From assembly GCA_913052185.1 (NCBI GenBank), contig CAJXFG010000005.1:1-33341 (forward strand): a stretch of DNA of 33,341 bases, given 5' to 3'. Shown here piece after piece: positions 1 through 8,463 of this stretch; the stretch's first letter is position 1; each line of letters begins with the position of its first letter. The notes beneath the pieces were generated by a model. That model was given only the letters and a program-made list of their open reading frames with translations. It ran no database searches and was not told the origin of the DNA. Both the position numbers and the translations under genes were made by a program. Source of the DNA: an uncultured Synechococcus sp. GTDB taxonomy: Bacteria; Cyanobacteriota; Cyanobacteriia; PCC-6307; Cyanobiaceae.

Positions 1-882
1 GTCTGGTTTGATGCCCTGCTCGGCTACCTGACAGCCCTTCTCGATGACGGTGGAGATGTTGATCTAGATCGTCTGAGCACTGCCGGCTGGCCCGTGAGCG
101 TGCATGTCATCGGCAAGGACATCCTGCGATTTCATGCCGTTTACTGGCCGGCAATGCTGATGTCCGCTGGATTGCCGCTTCCCAGGAGGGTCTTCGGCCA
201 TGGCTTTCTGACCCGTGAAGGTCAGAAGATGGGCAAATCCCTTGGCAATGTGCTCGACCCGGAGCTGTTGCTTGAGCGCTGCGGAACGGATGCAGTGCGC
301 TGGTATCTGCTTCGCGACATCCAGTTCGGTGATGACGGCGATTTTCAGCAGCAGCGATTTGTGGATCTGGTGAACAACGATCTCGCTAACACGATCGGAA
401 ATCTCCTCAACCGCACCTCTTCAATGTCCAGAAAGTGGTTCGAGAATGGTTTGCCTCCAGTTGATGAAAAGGTTCGCGCTGATCATGCACTGCGCAGCAA
501 AGCGGAACTGACGATTCAGCAGGTGCGTGAGTCGATGCCGCAGCTCAAGTTTCAAAAGGCAGCTGAAGCGGTTCTTCAGTTGGCGATTGACACCAACGGC
601 TACCTGAACGAACAGGCTCCCTGGAGCCAGATGAAACAACCTGGCCAGGAAGTGCAGGTCGGCGAAGACCTCTATGCCGTGCTGGAGTGTTCCAGGATCG
701 TCGGCCTTCTGCTCCAGCCGATCGTGCCCGAACTCAGTGGACGCATCCTCAGCCAGTTGGGTCTCGGCACGATTCCCGCGTCCTGGAACGACGATCTGAC
801 CTGGGGAAGGCTTGTGCCTGGTACGCCCCTCCCAAAACCGGAACCTGTGATGCAGCGTCTGGAGCTTGAGACACCACTCTGA
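1..882 (+). CDS. metG: Methionyl-tRNA synthetase, C-terminal part (5' end outside window)
   Basis: Frame 1 is open from base 1 (VWFDALLGYL...), with HVIGKDILRFHAVYWPAMLMSAGLPLP, GHGFLTREGQKMGKSLGNVLDP (KMSKS-loop variant) and an anticodon-binding domain. Stop at 880-882. Confidence 0.95.
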   Translation, partial: VWFDALLGYLTALLDDGGDVDLDRLSTAGWPVSVHVIGKDILRFHAVYWPAMLMSAGLPLPRRVFGHGFLTREGQKMGKSLGNVLDPELLLERCGTDAVRWYLLRDIQFGDDGDFQQQRFVDLVNNDLANTIGNLLNRTSSMSRKWFENGLPPVDEKVRADHALRSKAELTIQQVRESMPQLKFQKAAEAVLQLAIDTNGYLNEQAPWSQMKQPGQEVQVGEDLYAVLECSRIVGLLLQPIVPELSGRILSQLGLGTIPASWNDDLTWGRLVPGTPLPKPEPVMQRLELETPL

Positions 883-2069
883 TGAACCTGATTCGTTCCA
901 GCGTTCGTGTGCGGGTTGCACTGCTGATCAGCTCGCTGATGCTCACGGGCTGCGTCAGTGAGAAACCCGCTTCAACCGTTCAGGCACCACCTTTCGTCTT
1001 CCGCTCGCTGAAGCTCGAACAGAAAAACAAGCAAGGACTCATGGACTGGAGTTTGAACAGTCCCGAAGCCCGCTATGAACTGACCCGGCGTCTGGTGCGT
1101 GCGCGCGAGCCCGTCGGTGTTCTGTTCAGGAACGGCAAACCCTCTTTCAGGGTGCGCTCGGATCTGGCCCTCGTGGTCAATGACGGTGAGCAGATCCTGC
1201 TCGAAGGTGATGTCAGGTTGCAGCAACTCAACGGCTCCAAACTGCTGATTCAGGGAGACCGCCTGCGTTGGCGACCGGAACAGGGGCTGTTACTGATCGA
1301 GCAGCGTCCCAGAGCCACGGACGAAGACTCTCGAATCAGTGCCAGCGAAGCCCAGCTTCTCCAGCAAACCAATGACCTGACCTTGAAAGGTGTTGTTCTT
1401 CTGGAGCGCTGGTCGGGGGACGCCGGTCCATCCAGGCCCGACACAACGCTCAGGACAGGCCTGGCTCAGTGGAATCTTGATTCCGGCCTGCTCAATGCTG
1501 ATGGACCTGTTCTCGCTCAGCGACGCGACAGCGAGGGAACAGTGCTCGAACAGCTTCGGGGACGAGGTCTCCAAGGCAACACGCAGGTGGGTGATCTGAT
1601 GGTCAAAGCCCCCGTCGTGGTGCGGATGCCACGTCAAGAGGGTGTTCTCAAGGCTCTGGACACCACCTGGAATTTCCGAACGCAAACCGTGCGTTCCGCG
1701 CAACCTTTCGAAGCGGAGCTCGGCAAGACCCGGATTGACGGCAGGGGCTTTCAGGCTGAACTCGAGAAGAGCACGGTTGTTGTCAACGGTGATTGCCGGA
1801 TTCAACAACCTGGAGAATCACTGAGCGCACAGACCTGTCAGTGGAACTGGGGTACTGAGGCAGTGCTCGCTGAGGGAAATGTCCAGTTAAGGCGCGATGC
1901 CAATGAGCAGATGACCCGTGCCAGCAGGCTGGAAGGCCAGGTTGGGGAGCAAGGCAGGATCACGTTCCTCGCTCCGGGTGGAAAGGTTGAATCCCAGCTC
2001 AGAGTTCCTTCGCATCGGTCTACTGAATCGAGTCCCCGACCGCGGAAGTCTGCTCCAGTTGCGTTCTGA
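882..2069 (+). CDS. lptC: LptC-like LPS export/periplasmic lipoprotein
   Basis: 395 aa ORF with signal peptide and lipobox (LISSLMLTGC), then repeated beta-rich segments resembling the LptC/OstA fold; TGATG junction with metG. Confidence 0.7.
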   Translation: MNLIRSSVRVRVALLISSLMLTGCVSEKPASTVQAPPFVFRSLKLEQKNKQGLMDWSLNSPEARYELTRRLVRAREPVGVLFRNGKPSFRVRSDLALVVNDGEQILLEGDVRLQQLNGSKLLIQGDRLRWRPEQGLLLIEQRPRATDEDSRISASEAQLLQQTNDLTLKGVVLLERWSGDAGPSRPDTTLRTGLAQWNLDSGLLNADGPVLAQRRDSEGTVLEQLRGRGLQGNTQVGDLMVKAPVVVRMPRQEGVLKALDTTWNFRTQTVRSAQPFEAELGKTRIDGRGFQAELEKSTVVVNGDCRIQQPGESLSAQTCQWNWGTEAVLAEGNVQLRRDANEQMTRASRLEGQVGEQGRITFLAPGGKVESQLRVPSHRSTESSPRPRKSAPVAF

Positions 2070-2664
2070 GCCTTTCGGCCCATCCGGTCAGCCAGCGTTC
2101 ATCGGAACGGGTGAAGCAGCGCTCTGACCAACCCCCCAGCACGATCCATCCACGCTGGCCAAGAGGTTGCACCATCACTGCCGGCAGTCCTGGAAGAACA
2201 GCATCGAATTCCTCTCGGGCTGGATAAAGCGCGGTTTTAACCAGGGAAACCAGAGCCTGACGCTTTGCACTGCGTAGACAGATCTCCCCAGGGCGGAAGG
2301 GATCCTTGCTGATCAGACCTCGCCTCAGCAGAACCGCGCCGTCCCAATGCACGAGGATCGTTGCTGCCGATGTCGCCGTCAGAAATTGGTGGCTCCCCCA
2401 GGCGAGCTCCGTGCGCAGAGCTTCACTGAGGCCATCACCGATCAGGAGGCCTTGCTCGCCCTGGAGGTCGACAGCCTTCGGATTGCGAGGAACAGCTCGG
2501 GTCCAGAGCACAGCCACCAGCATCAGCCCGACTGCCGCCATTCCAGACAACACCTCAGCTCTCTGCAGAGCGGGTGTGAAGGTGTCTGCGGTCACTGCAT
2601 TGAACACAGCCAGCCCCAGCACCAGCAGTCCGGAGATCAGACAGAGACGTGCGGAGCCTGGCAT
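2020..2664 (-). CDS. Cofactor assembly of complex C subunit B (CCB2/CCB4-like) protein
   Basis: 214 aa, two N-terminal TM segments, then a soluble domain (LLIGDGLSEALRTELAWGSHQFLTATSAATILVHWDGAVLLRRG) typical of cyanobacterial CCB2/4-like proteins. Confidence 0.65.
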   Translation of the reverse strand: MPGSARLCLISGLLVLGLAVFNAVTADTFTPALQRAEVLSGMAAVGLMLVAVLWTRAVPRNPKAVDLQGEQGLLIGDGLSEALRTELAWGSHQFLTATSAATILVHWDGAVLLRRGLISKDPFRPGEICLRSAKRQALVSLVKTALYPAREEFDAVLPGLPAVMVQPLGQRGWIVLGGWSERCFTRSDERWLTGWAERLRTQLEQTSAVGDSIQ

Positions 2665-2730
2665 GTGATCGGTGTCACGCGGTCAGAAGGGCTCACTCTT
2701 GCTCAAATGGGGCAGCGCTGACCAGTGGTC

Positions 2731-3138
2731 ATGACTGACGCCGAAGCATTTGCCTCCATCGCACTGGCTGCGGTGGCCTGTGACGGCACCCTCGGTCGTG
2801 AGGAAGCGCATGCCCTGCGCCGATCGCTTGAGTACCGCACCCCATACAAGGACCGCACCGAACAGCAGATGGGAGCACTGTTCGATCGGCTGCTTGTCAC
2901 CCTGCGTGAACAGGGCGTGGATCAGCTGGTCACTGAAGCGCTGCCTGTCCTGACAGCCGTCCAACAGGAGACAGCCCTGGCTGTGGCCGTTCAACTGACC
3001 CACGCTGACAGAGAGGTTTCAACAGCTGAGAAGGAATTCCTGAACAAGCTCTGCGCACGTCTCGACCTTCCGGAAGGGCGTGCTGTGGCGGTGAAGGAGG
3101 CCATCATGGCGCTTCATCGCGACAGCCTTTCCGCCTGA
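2731..3138 (+). CDS. TerB-like helical protein
   Basis: MTDAEAFASIALAAVACDGTLGREEAHALRRSLEY...ALAVAVQLTHADREVSTAEKEFLNKLCARLDL; paired acidic helical repeats of the TerB type. ORF could begin at GTG 2725. Confidence 0.7.
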   Translation: MTDAEAFASIALAAVACDGTLGREEAHALRRSLEYRTPYKDRTEQQMGALFDRLLVTLREQGVDQLVTEALPVLTAVQQETALAVAVQLTHADREVSTAEKEFLNKLCARLDLPEGRAVAVKEAIMALHRDSLSA

Positions 3139-3168
3139 AGGCAGACTGGCACGACCATGTGCGTGACC

Positions 3169-3846
3169 ATGAAGCGTTTAAACCAGCTCATTGGTGGACT
3201 TCTGTCCGCTGTTGTCTGCCTGTTGCTGGCTGTCCCGGCTGCCCAGGCGGTTTCAGCGCAGGATTTCCCCCCTTCACTGCCTGATGACGTCGTTCTTGAT
3301 TCAGCTGATGTGCTCAGCAGGGCCAGCAGGAACGAGATCAGCACGCGATTGCAGGAACTCAATCAGTTCCACGTTGATGCCCGTTTGGTGACATTGCGAC
3401 GTTTGGACTATGGCCTCAGCCTGACTGCTTTCGGCGATGAACTTCTTGAGCGCTGGGGGCAGGACTCCAACCTGACTGATCGCCCCTTGCTGATTTTCCT
3501 TGAAGAAACTCAGAGCAAGCAGGCGACGGTTGTTGCAGCAGATCAGCTGCTTGAACAATTGCCTGAATCCCTGTTGCGCAGCACAGGACGGACGACCATG
3601 AGTCAACCGTTGCGTGACGGCGATCGCTTTCGTCAGGCCACCCTTGATGGTGTGACCCGAATCGAAACCGTTCTGAATGGCGGAGAAGATCCCGGACCTC
3701 CTGTTCAGATCGAACGAACCGCAAACCCGACCAACATCCCGACAGCGGAAGAAACTGAGAACAGCAACGCCTTCACATGGGTTGTCGTTCTGCTGGTGGT
3801 CGGCACCATAGTGCCTATGGCGACCTGGTGGATCTTCTCCAGCTGA
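3169..3846 (+). CDS. TPM-domain thylakoid protein, Psb32-like
   Basis: Signal peptide, then LPDDVVLDSADVLSRASRNEISTRLQELNQFHVDARLVTLRRLDYGLSLTAFGDELLERWG (TPM domain) and a C-terminal TM helix. In-frame ATG also at 3157. Confidence 0.7.
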   Translation: MKRLNQLIGGLLSAVVCLLLAVPAAQAVSAQDFPPSLPDDVVLDSADVLSRASRNEISTRLQELNQFHVDARLVTLRRLDYGLSLTAFGDELLERWGQDSNLTDRPLLIFLEETQSKQATVVAADQLLEQLPESLLRSTGRTTMSQPLRDGDRFRQATLDGVTRIETVLNGGEDPGPPVQIERTANPTNIPTAEETENSNAFTWVVVLLVVGTIVPMATWWIFSS

Positions 3847-3853
3847 CGACACG

Positions 3854-5002
3854 ATGGCAGGACGTAACTGGCTCGAGACCTTCGGCAGAACGAAGTCATC
3901 CAATGTGAATGCTGAACTCGATCGTGGTTATGAAGCTGCGCTTCTGATTCAGAGTCTCGAGCTGGAATATTACGGTGATCGCCCCATTCGTCCAGATCTT
4001 GAACTTTCCGTTCCTGCCACGGTTCAGGCAACGATCCTTCGGAAATTCAGAGCTGCGATCAACGTCTGCCGATCCTCGCTGGACAAGCTGGAATACCAGC
4101 GCGCACAGTTCGACACGCAGGAACTCAGACAACTCCAGCTCATCGAAAGCGTTGTCAGTCGCTACACCCCCAGACGTGCCGCCTCAGCGCCCACAATCAG
4201 CCGTGCGCCTGATCCACTTCCGCGCTCACTGCTGGGGATCTTTGACACACTTCGCCGTCAGTTGAATCCTGCCGCTGAAGCAACGCTTGTGGCTGGTTTT
4301 CGACGCCGCAGGGATTCAACACTGATCTCTCTCAAGGTGTTGCTGCTGTTGATCCTTGTACCGCTTTTGGTTCAACAGGTGAGCAGGACTTACATCATCA
4401 GCCCCGCTGTTGATCACTTTGCACCTGAGCTGCCGTTCCTGAGCTATCCCAAGCCTCAACTAGAGGAACGCGCCGTTGAAAAACTGAGGGTTTACAAGGC
4501 CGAGATCGAATTCGATGCTCTTCTGCGCGGTGATTCAATTCCGACCCAGGAACAACTTCAGCAGAAACTATCTGCCAAAGCAGAGGAATTGAAGGAAGAA
4601 GCAGACGCGGAAAGTACTCACGCCGTGAAAAACGTATTGGCAGATCTTGCTGCAACTCTCGCTTTTGTTGTTGTTTGTCTGTTCAGCCGTGAAGAGCTAA
4701 GAGTGCTTCGAGGCTTCTTCGATGAAGCTGTTTACGGTTTGAGCGATTCAGCCAAGGCGTTTGCGATCATTCTTTTCACCGACATTTTCGTTGGCTTTCA
4801 CAGTCCTGAGGGATGGACTGTTCTGCTTGACGGAATTGCCAATCACTTTGGGTTTCCTGCCAGAGAGAACTTCATCCTTCTCTTCATCGCAACATTCCCG
4901 GTCATCCTTGCAACCATCTTCAAGTACTGGATTTTCCGTTATCTCAATCGCGTCAGTCCGTCCTCTGTGGCCACATTGCGCGGCATGAATGGCGGTGGCT
5001 GA
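3854..5002 (+). CDS. pxcA: Proton extrusion protein PxcA/CemA family
   Basis: 382 aa with N-terminal NWLETFGRTKSSNVNAELDRGYEAALLIQSLELEYYGDRPI and C-terminal FVGFHSPEGWTVLLDGIANHFGFPARENFILLFIATFPVILATIFKYWIFRYLNRVSPSSVATLRGMN. Confidence 0.9.
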   Translation: MAGRNWLETFGRTKSSNVNAELDRGYEAALLIQSLELEYYGDRPIRPDLELSVPATVQATILRKFRAAINVCRSSLDKLEYQRAQFDTQELRQLQLIESVVSRYTPRRAASAPTISRAPDPLPRSLLGIFDTLRRQLNPAAEATLVAGFRRRRDSTLISLKVLLLLILVPLLVQQVSRTYIISPAVDHFAPELPFLSYPKPQLEERAVEKLRVYKAEIEFDALLRGDSIPTQEQLQQKLSAKAEELKEEADAESTHAVKNVLADLAATLAFVVVCLFSREELRVLRGFFDEAVYGLSDSAKAFAIILFTDIFVGFHSPEGWTVLLDGIANHFGFPARENFILLFIATFPVILATIFKYWIFRYLNRVSPSSVATLRGMNGGG

Positions 5003-5546
5003 GCCTCTGCATGGACTGGTTCTTGTCACCGGTCCCAGTCGTGGTGGCAAAAGTCGCTGGGCGGAACATCTGGTTGGCTATTGCACACCCGTGACCTACC
5101 TGGCGACATCCGATTCACGTCCTGACGACAGTGCTTGGCAGGAGAGGCTGCAACTTCATCGTGAGCGGCGTCCCGCGCACTGGGATGTTGTTGAAAGCGG
5201 TCCGGACCTGGCCAAGGCTCTGGACGCCATACCCATCGGTCACACGGTTCTGATCGATGCCCTTGGCGCGTTCACCGCCTGGCATCTGGATGCCTCGCCA
5301 GAGCAATGGAGACTGCTGGAAGCGGAGTTGATCAAAAGTCTGCAAGCAAGACGCGAACCGGTGGTGATGGTGATCGAAGAGACCGGCTGGGGCGTGGTTC
5401 CTTCAACTGCGATTGGCGGTCGGTTTCGTGATCGTCAGGGCCACCTGGCACAGAAACTGGAAACGGTTGCGTGCAGGAGCTGGCTGGTTGTCCAGGGACG
5501 CGCTCTGGATCTTCATGCTTTCGGAATCGCCGTACCCGATCGATGA
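4989..5546 (+). CDS. cobU: Bifunctional adenosylcobinamide kinase/adenosylcobinamide-phosphate guanylyltransferase
   Basis: LVTGPSRGGKSRWAEHL P-loop (G-R-x-G-K-S type), VTYLATS, RRPAHWDVVE, VIEETGWGVVPSTAIGGRFRDRQGHLAQKLE. Overlaps pxcA by 14 nt if ATG 4989 is used. Confidence 0.9.
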   Translation: MAVAEPLHGLVLVTGPSRGGKSRWAEHLVGYCTPVTYLATSDSRPDDSAWQERLQLHRERRPAHWDVVESGPDLAKALDAIPIGHTVLIDALGAFTAWHLDASPEQWRLLEAELIKSLQARREPVVMVIEETGWGVVPSTAIGGRFRDRQGHLAQKLETVACRSWLVVQGRALDLHAFGIAVPDR

Positions 5547-6037
5547 CACTCGCTTTCAAACCTCTCAGGGTTGCATTGTTCGAGCCGAGGATTCCACCCA
5601 ACACTGGCAACATCGCACGGACATGCGCTGCATTTGGCTTACCACTGGCGTTGATCGAGCCTCTCGGTTTTTCGATTGATGATCGTCATCTCAAGCGCGC
5701 CGGTCTCGATTACTGGCCCCATGTGGATCTGTCCGTTCATCGGGATTTTGACCACTTTGCGAAGGACCTTCCTGTTCCTGCAAGGTTGATCGGCTGCAGT
5801 CGCCGCGGCGGTGAGCCGCTTCAGACAATCCGTTTTCAGGAGGGTGATGTGCTGTTGTTCGGCAGGGAGGACAACGGTTTACCCGATGCGATCAGGAATC
5901 GATGCGACCAGATCCTCACCATTCCCATGCCATGCAGCGCTGCTGAGGACGGTCAGGGTGGAGTTCGCAGCCTGAACCTGTCTGTCGCCTGTGCAATCGT
6001 CAGTCACCACGCTGGATTGCAGCTTCAGTTGTGGTAA
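5543..6037 (+). CDS. trmL: tRNA (cytidine(34)-2'-O)-methyltransferase (SPOUT)
   Basis: MTLAFKPLRVALFEPRIPPNTGNIARTCAAFGLPLALIEPLGFSIDDRHLKRAGLDYW... LLFGREDNGLP ... IPMP...RSLNLSVACAIV. ATGA overlap with cobU; ORF track start 5471 is probably too early. Confidence 0.93.
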   Translation: MTLAFKPLRVALFEPRIPPNTGNIARTCAAFGLPLALIEPLGFSIDDRHLKRAGLDYWPHVDLSVHRDFDHFAKDLPVPARLIGCSRRGGEPLQTIRFQEGDVLLFGREDNGLPDAIRNRCDQILTIPMPCSAAEDGQGGVRSLNLSVACAIVSHHAGLQLQLW

Positions 6038-6145
6038 TTGGAGATCTGCCACGACAGCCCTTGCGGCGAGGTGTTCCGCTCGCTACCTTCAGCCGAATCC
6101 CGGGCTGTGGCGGCTCCTTTGGGAAAGAACTTCAAGCATGCCTGA

Positions 6146-7138
6146 ATGAAGCCCCTCTTCTTAGCTGTAACCGCCATTACGTCCAGCAGTGCGCTGTTTG
6201 CGGTTTCTCAGCTTTCCGGGTATGCCGACTCTGACCATTACACCCCTCAGCAGCTTCTAGCCGCACTGCCCAGTCCTTCAGCCCTGATCTGGGTCAAGCT
6301 TGCGGCAGACAGTGATCTCAGCGTGATCGCCAGAGAACTTGATCTCTCGCTGAGTGAGCTTTCCAAGCTGAATGAGAAGTCAGCTTCGACCATGCTCAAA
6401 GCTGGAACCTTGCTCGTTCTTCCCTCGTCCAGTCGTGATGATGTTGAAGACTCATCGCGTTTTGTGAGTGAATCGCTGCGTACCACTGCGCCGTTGAGTT
6501 CCCCACCCATCCCAAAGGATGTTGTTGAGATCAAATCTGACCAACCGCTGTCTGCTTTTCTCAGAGAGCACGGTCTGACCCTTGAGCAGCTGAAGGAGTT
6601 CAACCCAGGGGTTCAACTGTCCAGAATGCTGGTCATGGGCAGCAAAGTTCGTGTTGCCAATGCCCGTCCTGCCTATGCGATGCGACCCCTGACATCGGGT
6701 GGAGCAAGCTGGCCCGATTTACCCGAGTTTTCTGGACCCGGTGGTTTGCGATCCTCCGACTCCTTCATCTGGCCCACTAAAGGGGTGTTTACATCCGGTT
6801 ATGGCTGGCGCTGGGGGCGCATGCACAAAGGAATTGATATCGCCAACAATGTAGGAACCCCGATTTTTGCTGCGAAGGACGGACTGGTGACCTTCGCAGG
6901 CTGGAGCAGTGGGTACGGCTATCTCGTGGAAATGAGTCATCGTGACGGCTCCTCAACGCGCTACGCCCATAACAGCCGTCTGCTGGTCAAGAAAGGTCAG
7001 CTCGTTCCCCAGGCCTCTCGGATCTCTCTGATGGGAAGCACGGGTCGCAGCACAGGCCCGCATCTGCACTTCGAAATTCGCCGGCCAGGCGGAGCGGCAC
7101 TGGATCCCATGGCCATGCTCCCTCCCCGTCGAAGCTGA
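6146..7138 (+). CDS. LysM-containing M23 family metallopeptidase
   Basis: Signal peptide, two LysM-like segments, M23 motifs HKGIDIANNVGTPIFAAKDG and GSTGRSTGPHLHFEIRRPGG with metal ligands (HxxxD, HxH) intact. Confidence 0.92.
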   Translation: MKPLFLAVTAITSSSALFAVSQLSGYADSDHYTPQQLLAALPSPSALIWVKLAADSDLSVIARELDLSLSELSKLNEKSASTMLKAGTLLVLPSSSRDDVEDSSRFVSESLRTTAPLSSPPIPKDVVEIKSDQPLSAFLREHGLTLEQLKEFNPGVQLSRMLVMGSKVRVANARPAYAMRPLTSGGASWPDLPEFSGPGGLRSSDSFIWPTKGVFTSGYGWRWGRMHKGIDIANNVGTPIFAAKDGLVTFAGWSSGYGYLVEMSHRDGSSTRYAHNSRLLVKKGQLVPQASRISLMGSTGRSTGPHLHFEIRRPGGAALDPMAMLPPRRS

Positions 7139-7199
7139 AGTTCAGTCAACCAAAGTTTTAACCGCGTTATAACTCATCTATTCAGACAGATTTGTAAGT

Positions 7200-7219
7200 G
7201 AGCAAATATTAATTTGCTC
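7200..7219. terminator. Candidate hairpin between convergent M23 gene and tRNA-Met
   Basis: GAGCAAA-tattaa-TTTGCTC, perfect 7 bp stem with 6 nt loop in AT-rich intergenic DNA; no clear T-tract. Confidence 0.35.
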
Positions 7220-7243
7220 TGATGATTTACCTTGAAGATTGAA

Positions 7244-7317
7244 TGTCAGAGGAGAGACTTGAACTCTCGACCTCAGGGTTATGAATCCTGTGCTCTAACC
7301 AGCTGAGCTACTCTGAC
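7244..7317 (-). tRNA. tRNA-Met (CAU anticodon, elongator-like)
   Basis: Reverse complement GTCAGAGTAGCTCAGCTGGTTAGAGCACAGGATTCATAACCCTGAGGTCGAGAGTTCAAGTCTCTCCTCTGACA: 7 bp acceptor GTCAGAG/CTCTGAC, anticodon loop TTCATAA, T-loop GTTCAAGTC. Confidence 0.96.
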
Positions 7318-7369
7318 GAAAGGCCTTCAGGCCAGTTGCCATCATACATCTTGGGATGTCCTGATTGAC

Positions 7370-7651
7370 TTAGCGCATCTCGATGGCGTTCAGCCGTTCC
7401 CGGAAGGATTTTGGTGATGCCTGGGTTGATCCCGCTTCATCAGCAAAGGAGACATGACCCTCCGGAATTGCATTGGGTCGCCGTTGTTGCCTGACGGGCT
7501 GACCGCGGTGTGGTCGTGCTTTGAGCATCAGAGCTCTCGTTTTCGGATCACGCTCCAGTGGTTGGCTGCTGAGCTCGCTGCGCACCTGATTCAACAGGCG
7601 GAAGTGACCGGTGCTGCTGAATTTTCTGAGAAGCGCTGGATCCCAGCTCAT
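7370..7651 (-). CDS. Small conserved basic protein of unknown function
   Basis: MSWDPALLRKFSSTGHFRLLNQVRSELSSQPLERDPKTRALMLKARPHRGQP...SPKSFRERLNAIEMR; resembles a picocyanobacterial conserved hypothetical as remembered. ORF track start 7702 likely too early. Confidence 0.7.
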   Translation of the reverse strand: MSWDPALLRKFSSTGHFRLLNQVRSELSSQPLERDPKTRALMLKARPHRGQPVRQQRRPNAIPEGHVSFADEAGSTQASPKSFRERLNAIEMR

Positions 7652-7817
7652 TGATGAATGAATCATCCATCGATGATAAGTGTGCGGCATACCGGGCAGC
7701 ATCCCAGTCCTGCCGCAGTCTTTGGGTCAGCCGTGATAACTTGACCCGAGCAATTGGAAGTCGGAACGACTACGACCTAGGCCTGTTCACTTCCTTGCCA
7801 AACCTCGCATCACCAAC

Positions 7818-8411
7818 ATGTCTTCGCTGCGTGTGGGCCAACAGGCCCCCGATTTCACTGCCACTGCAGTGGTTGACCAGGAGTTCAAGGAAATCACCCT
7901 TTCGCAGTACCGCGGTAAGTACGTGGTGCTGTTTTTCTATCCCCTCGATTTCACCTTCGTCTGCCCTACGGAGATCACGGCATTCAGTGATCGCTACGCT
8001 GACTTCTCCAGCAAAAACACTGAAGTTCTTGGTGTGTCGGTCGACAGTCAGTTCAGCCACCTCGCATGGATCCAGAGCCCGCGCAACCAGGGTGGTCTTG
8101 GTGATATCAACTACCCCCTGGTCGCAGACCTCAAGAAGGAAATCTCGACTGCCTACAACGTGCTCGATGAAGCCGAGGGAGTTGCACTTCGCGGCTTGTT
8201 TATCATCGACCCCGAAGGCGTGATCATGCACGCCACCATCAACAACCTGCCCGTTGGACGCAATGTTGATGAAACCCTGCGCGTGCTGCAGGCGTTCCAG
8301 TACGTGCAGTCCAACCCTGACGAGGTTTGCCCTGCGAACTGGACACCGGGCGAGAAGACCATGAAGCCTGATCCTGTTGGCAGCAAGGAGTTCTTCGCAG
8401 CCATCAACTGA
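7818..8411 (+). CDS. Typical 2-Cys peroxiredoxin
   Basis: [59 protein letters not shown]... (peroxidatic Cys) and [11 protein letters not shown] (resolving Cys). Confidence 0.97.
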   Translation: MSSLRVGQQAPDFTATAVVDQEFKEITLSQYRGKYVVLFFYPLDFTFVCPTEITAFSDRYADFSSKNTEVLGVSVDSQFSHLAWIQSPRNQGGLGDINYPLVADLKKEISTAYNVLDEAEGVALRGLFIIDPEGVIMHATINNLPVGRNVDETLRVLQAFQYVQSNPDEVCPANWTPGEKTMKPDPVGSKEFFAAIN

Positions 8412-8438
8412 TCATCTGACAGTGGCTGATTTCACCAA

Positions 8439-8463
8439 GGTCCGCCTGAGGCGGGCCTTTTTT
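8439..8463 (+). terminator. Rho-independent terminator downstream of peroxiredoxin
   Basis: GGTCCGCC-TGA-GGCGGGCC followed by TTTTTT; 8 bp GC-rich stem 28 nt after the stop codon. Confidence 0.9.

Noticed and set aside
190-260. KMGKS instead of KMSKS in MetRS as a possible active-site oddity
   Set aside because: The motif is known to tolerate variation and the flanking GKSLGN context is normal.
1290-1808. 172-aa minus-strand ORF in the lptC-like gene
   Set aside because: Antisense shadow without motifs.
6031-6234. 67-aa ORF between trmL and the M23 gene
   Set aside because: Overlaps the signal peptide of the M23 protein in another frame and has no recognisable features.
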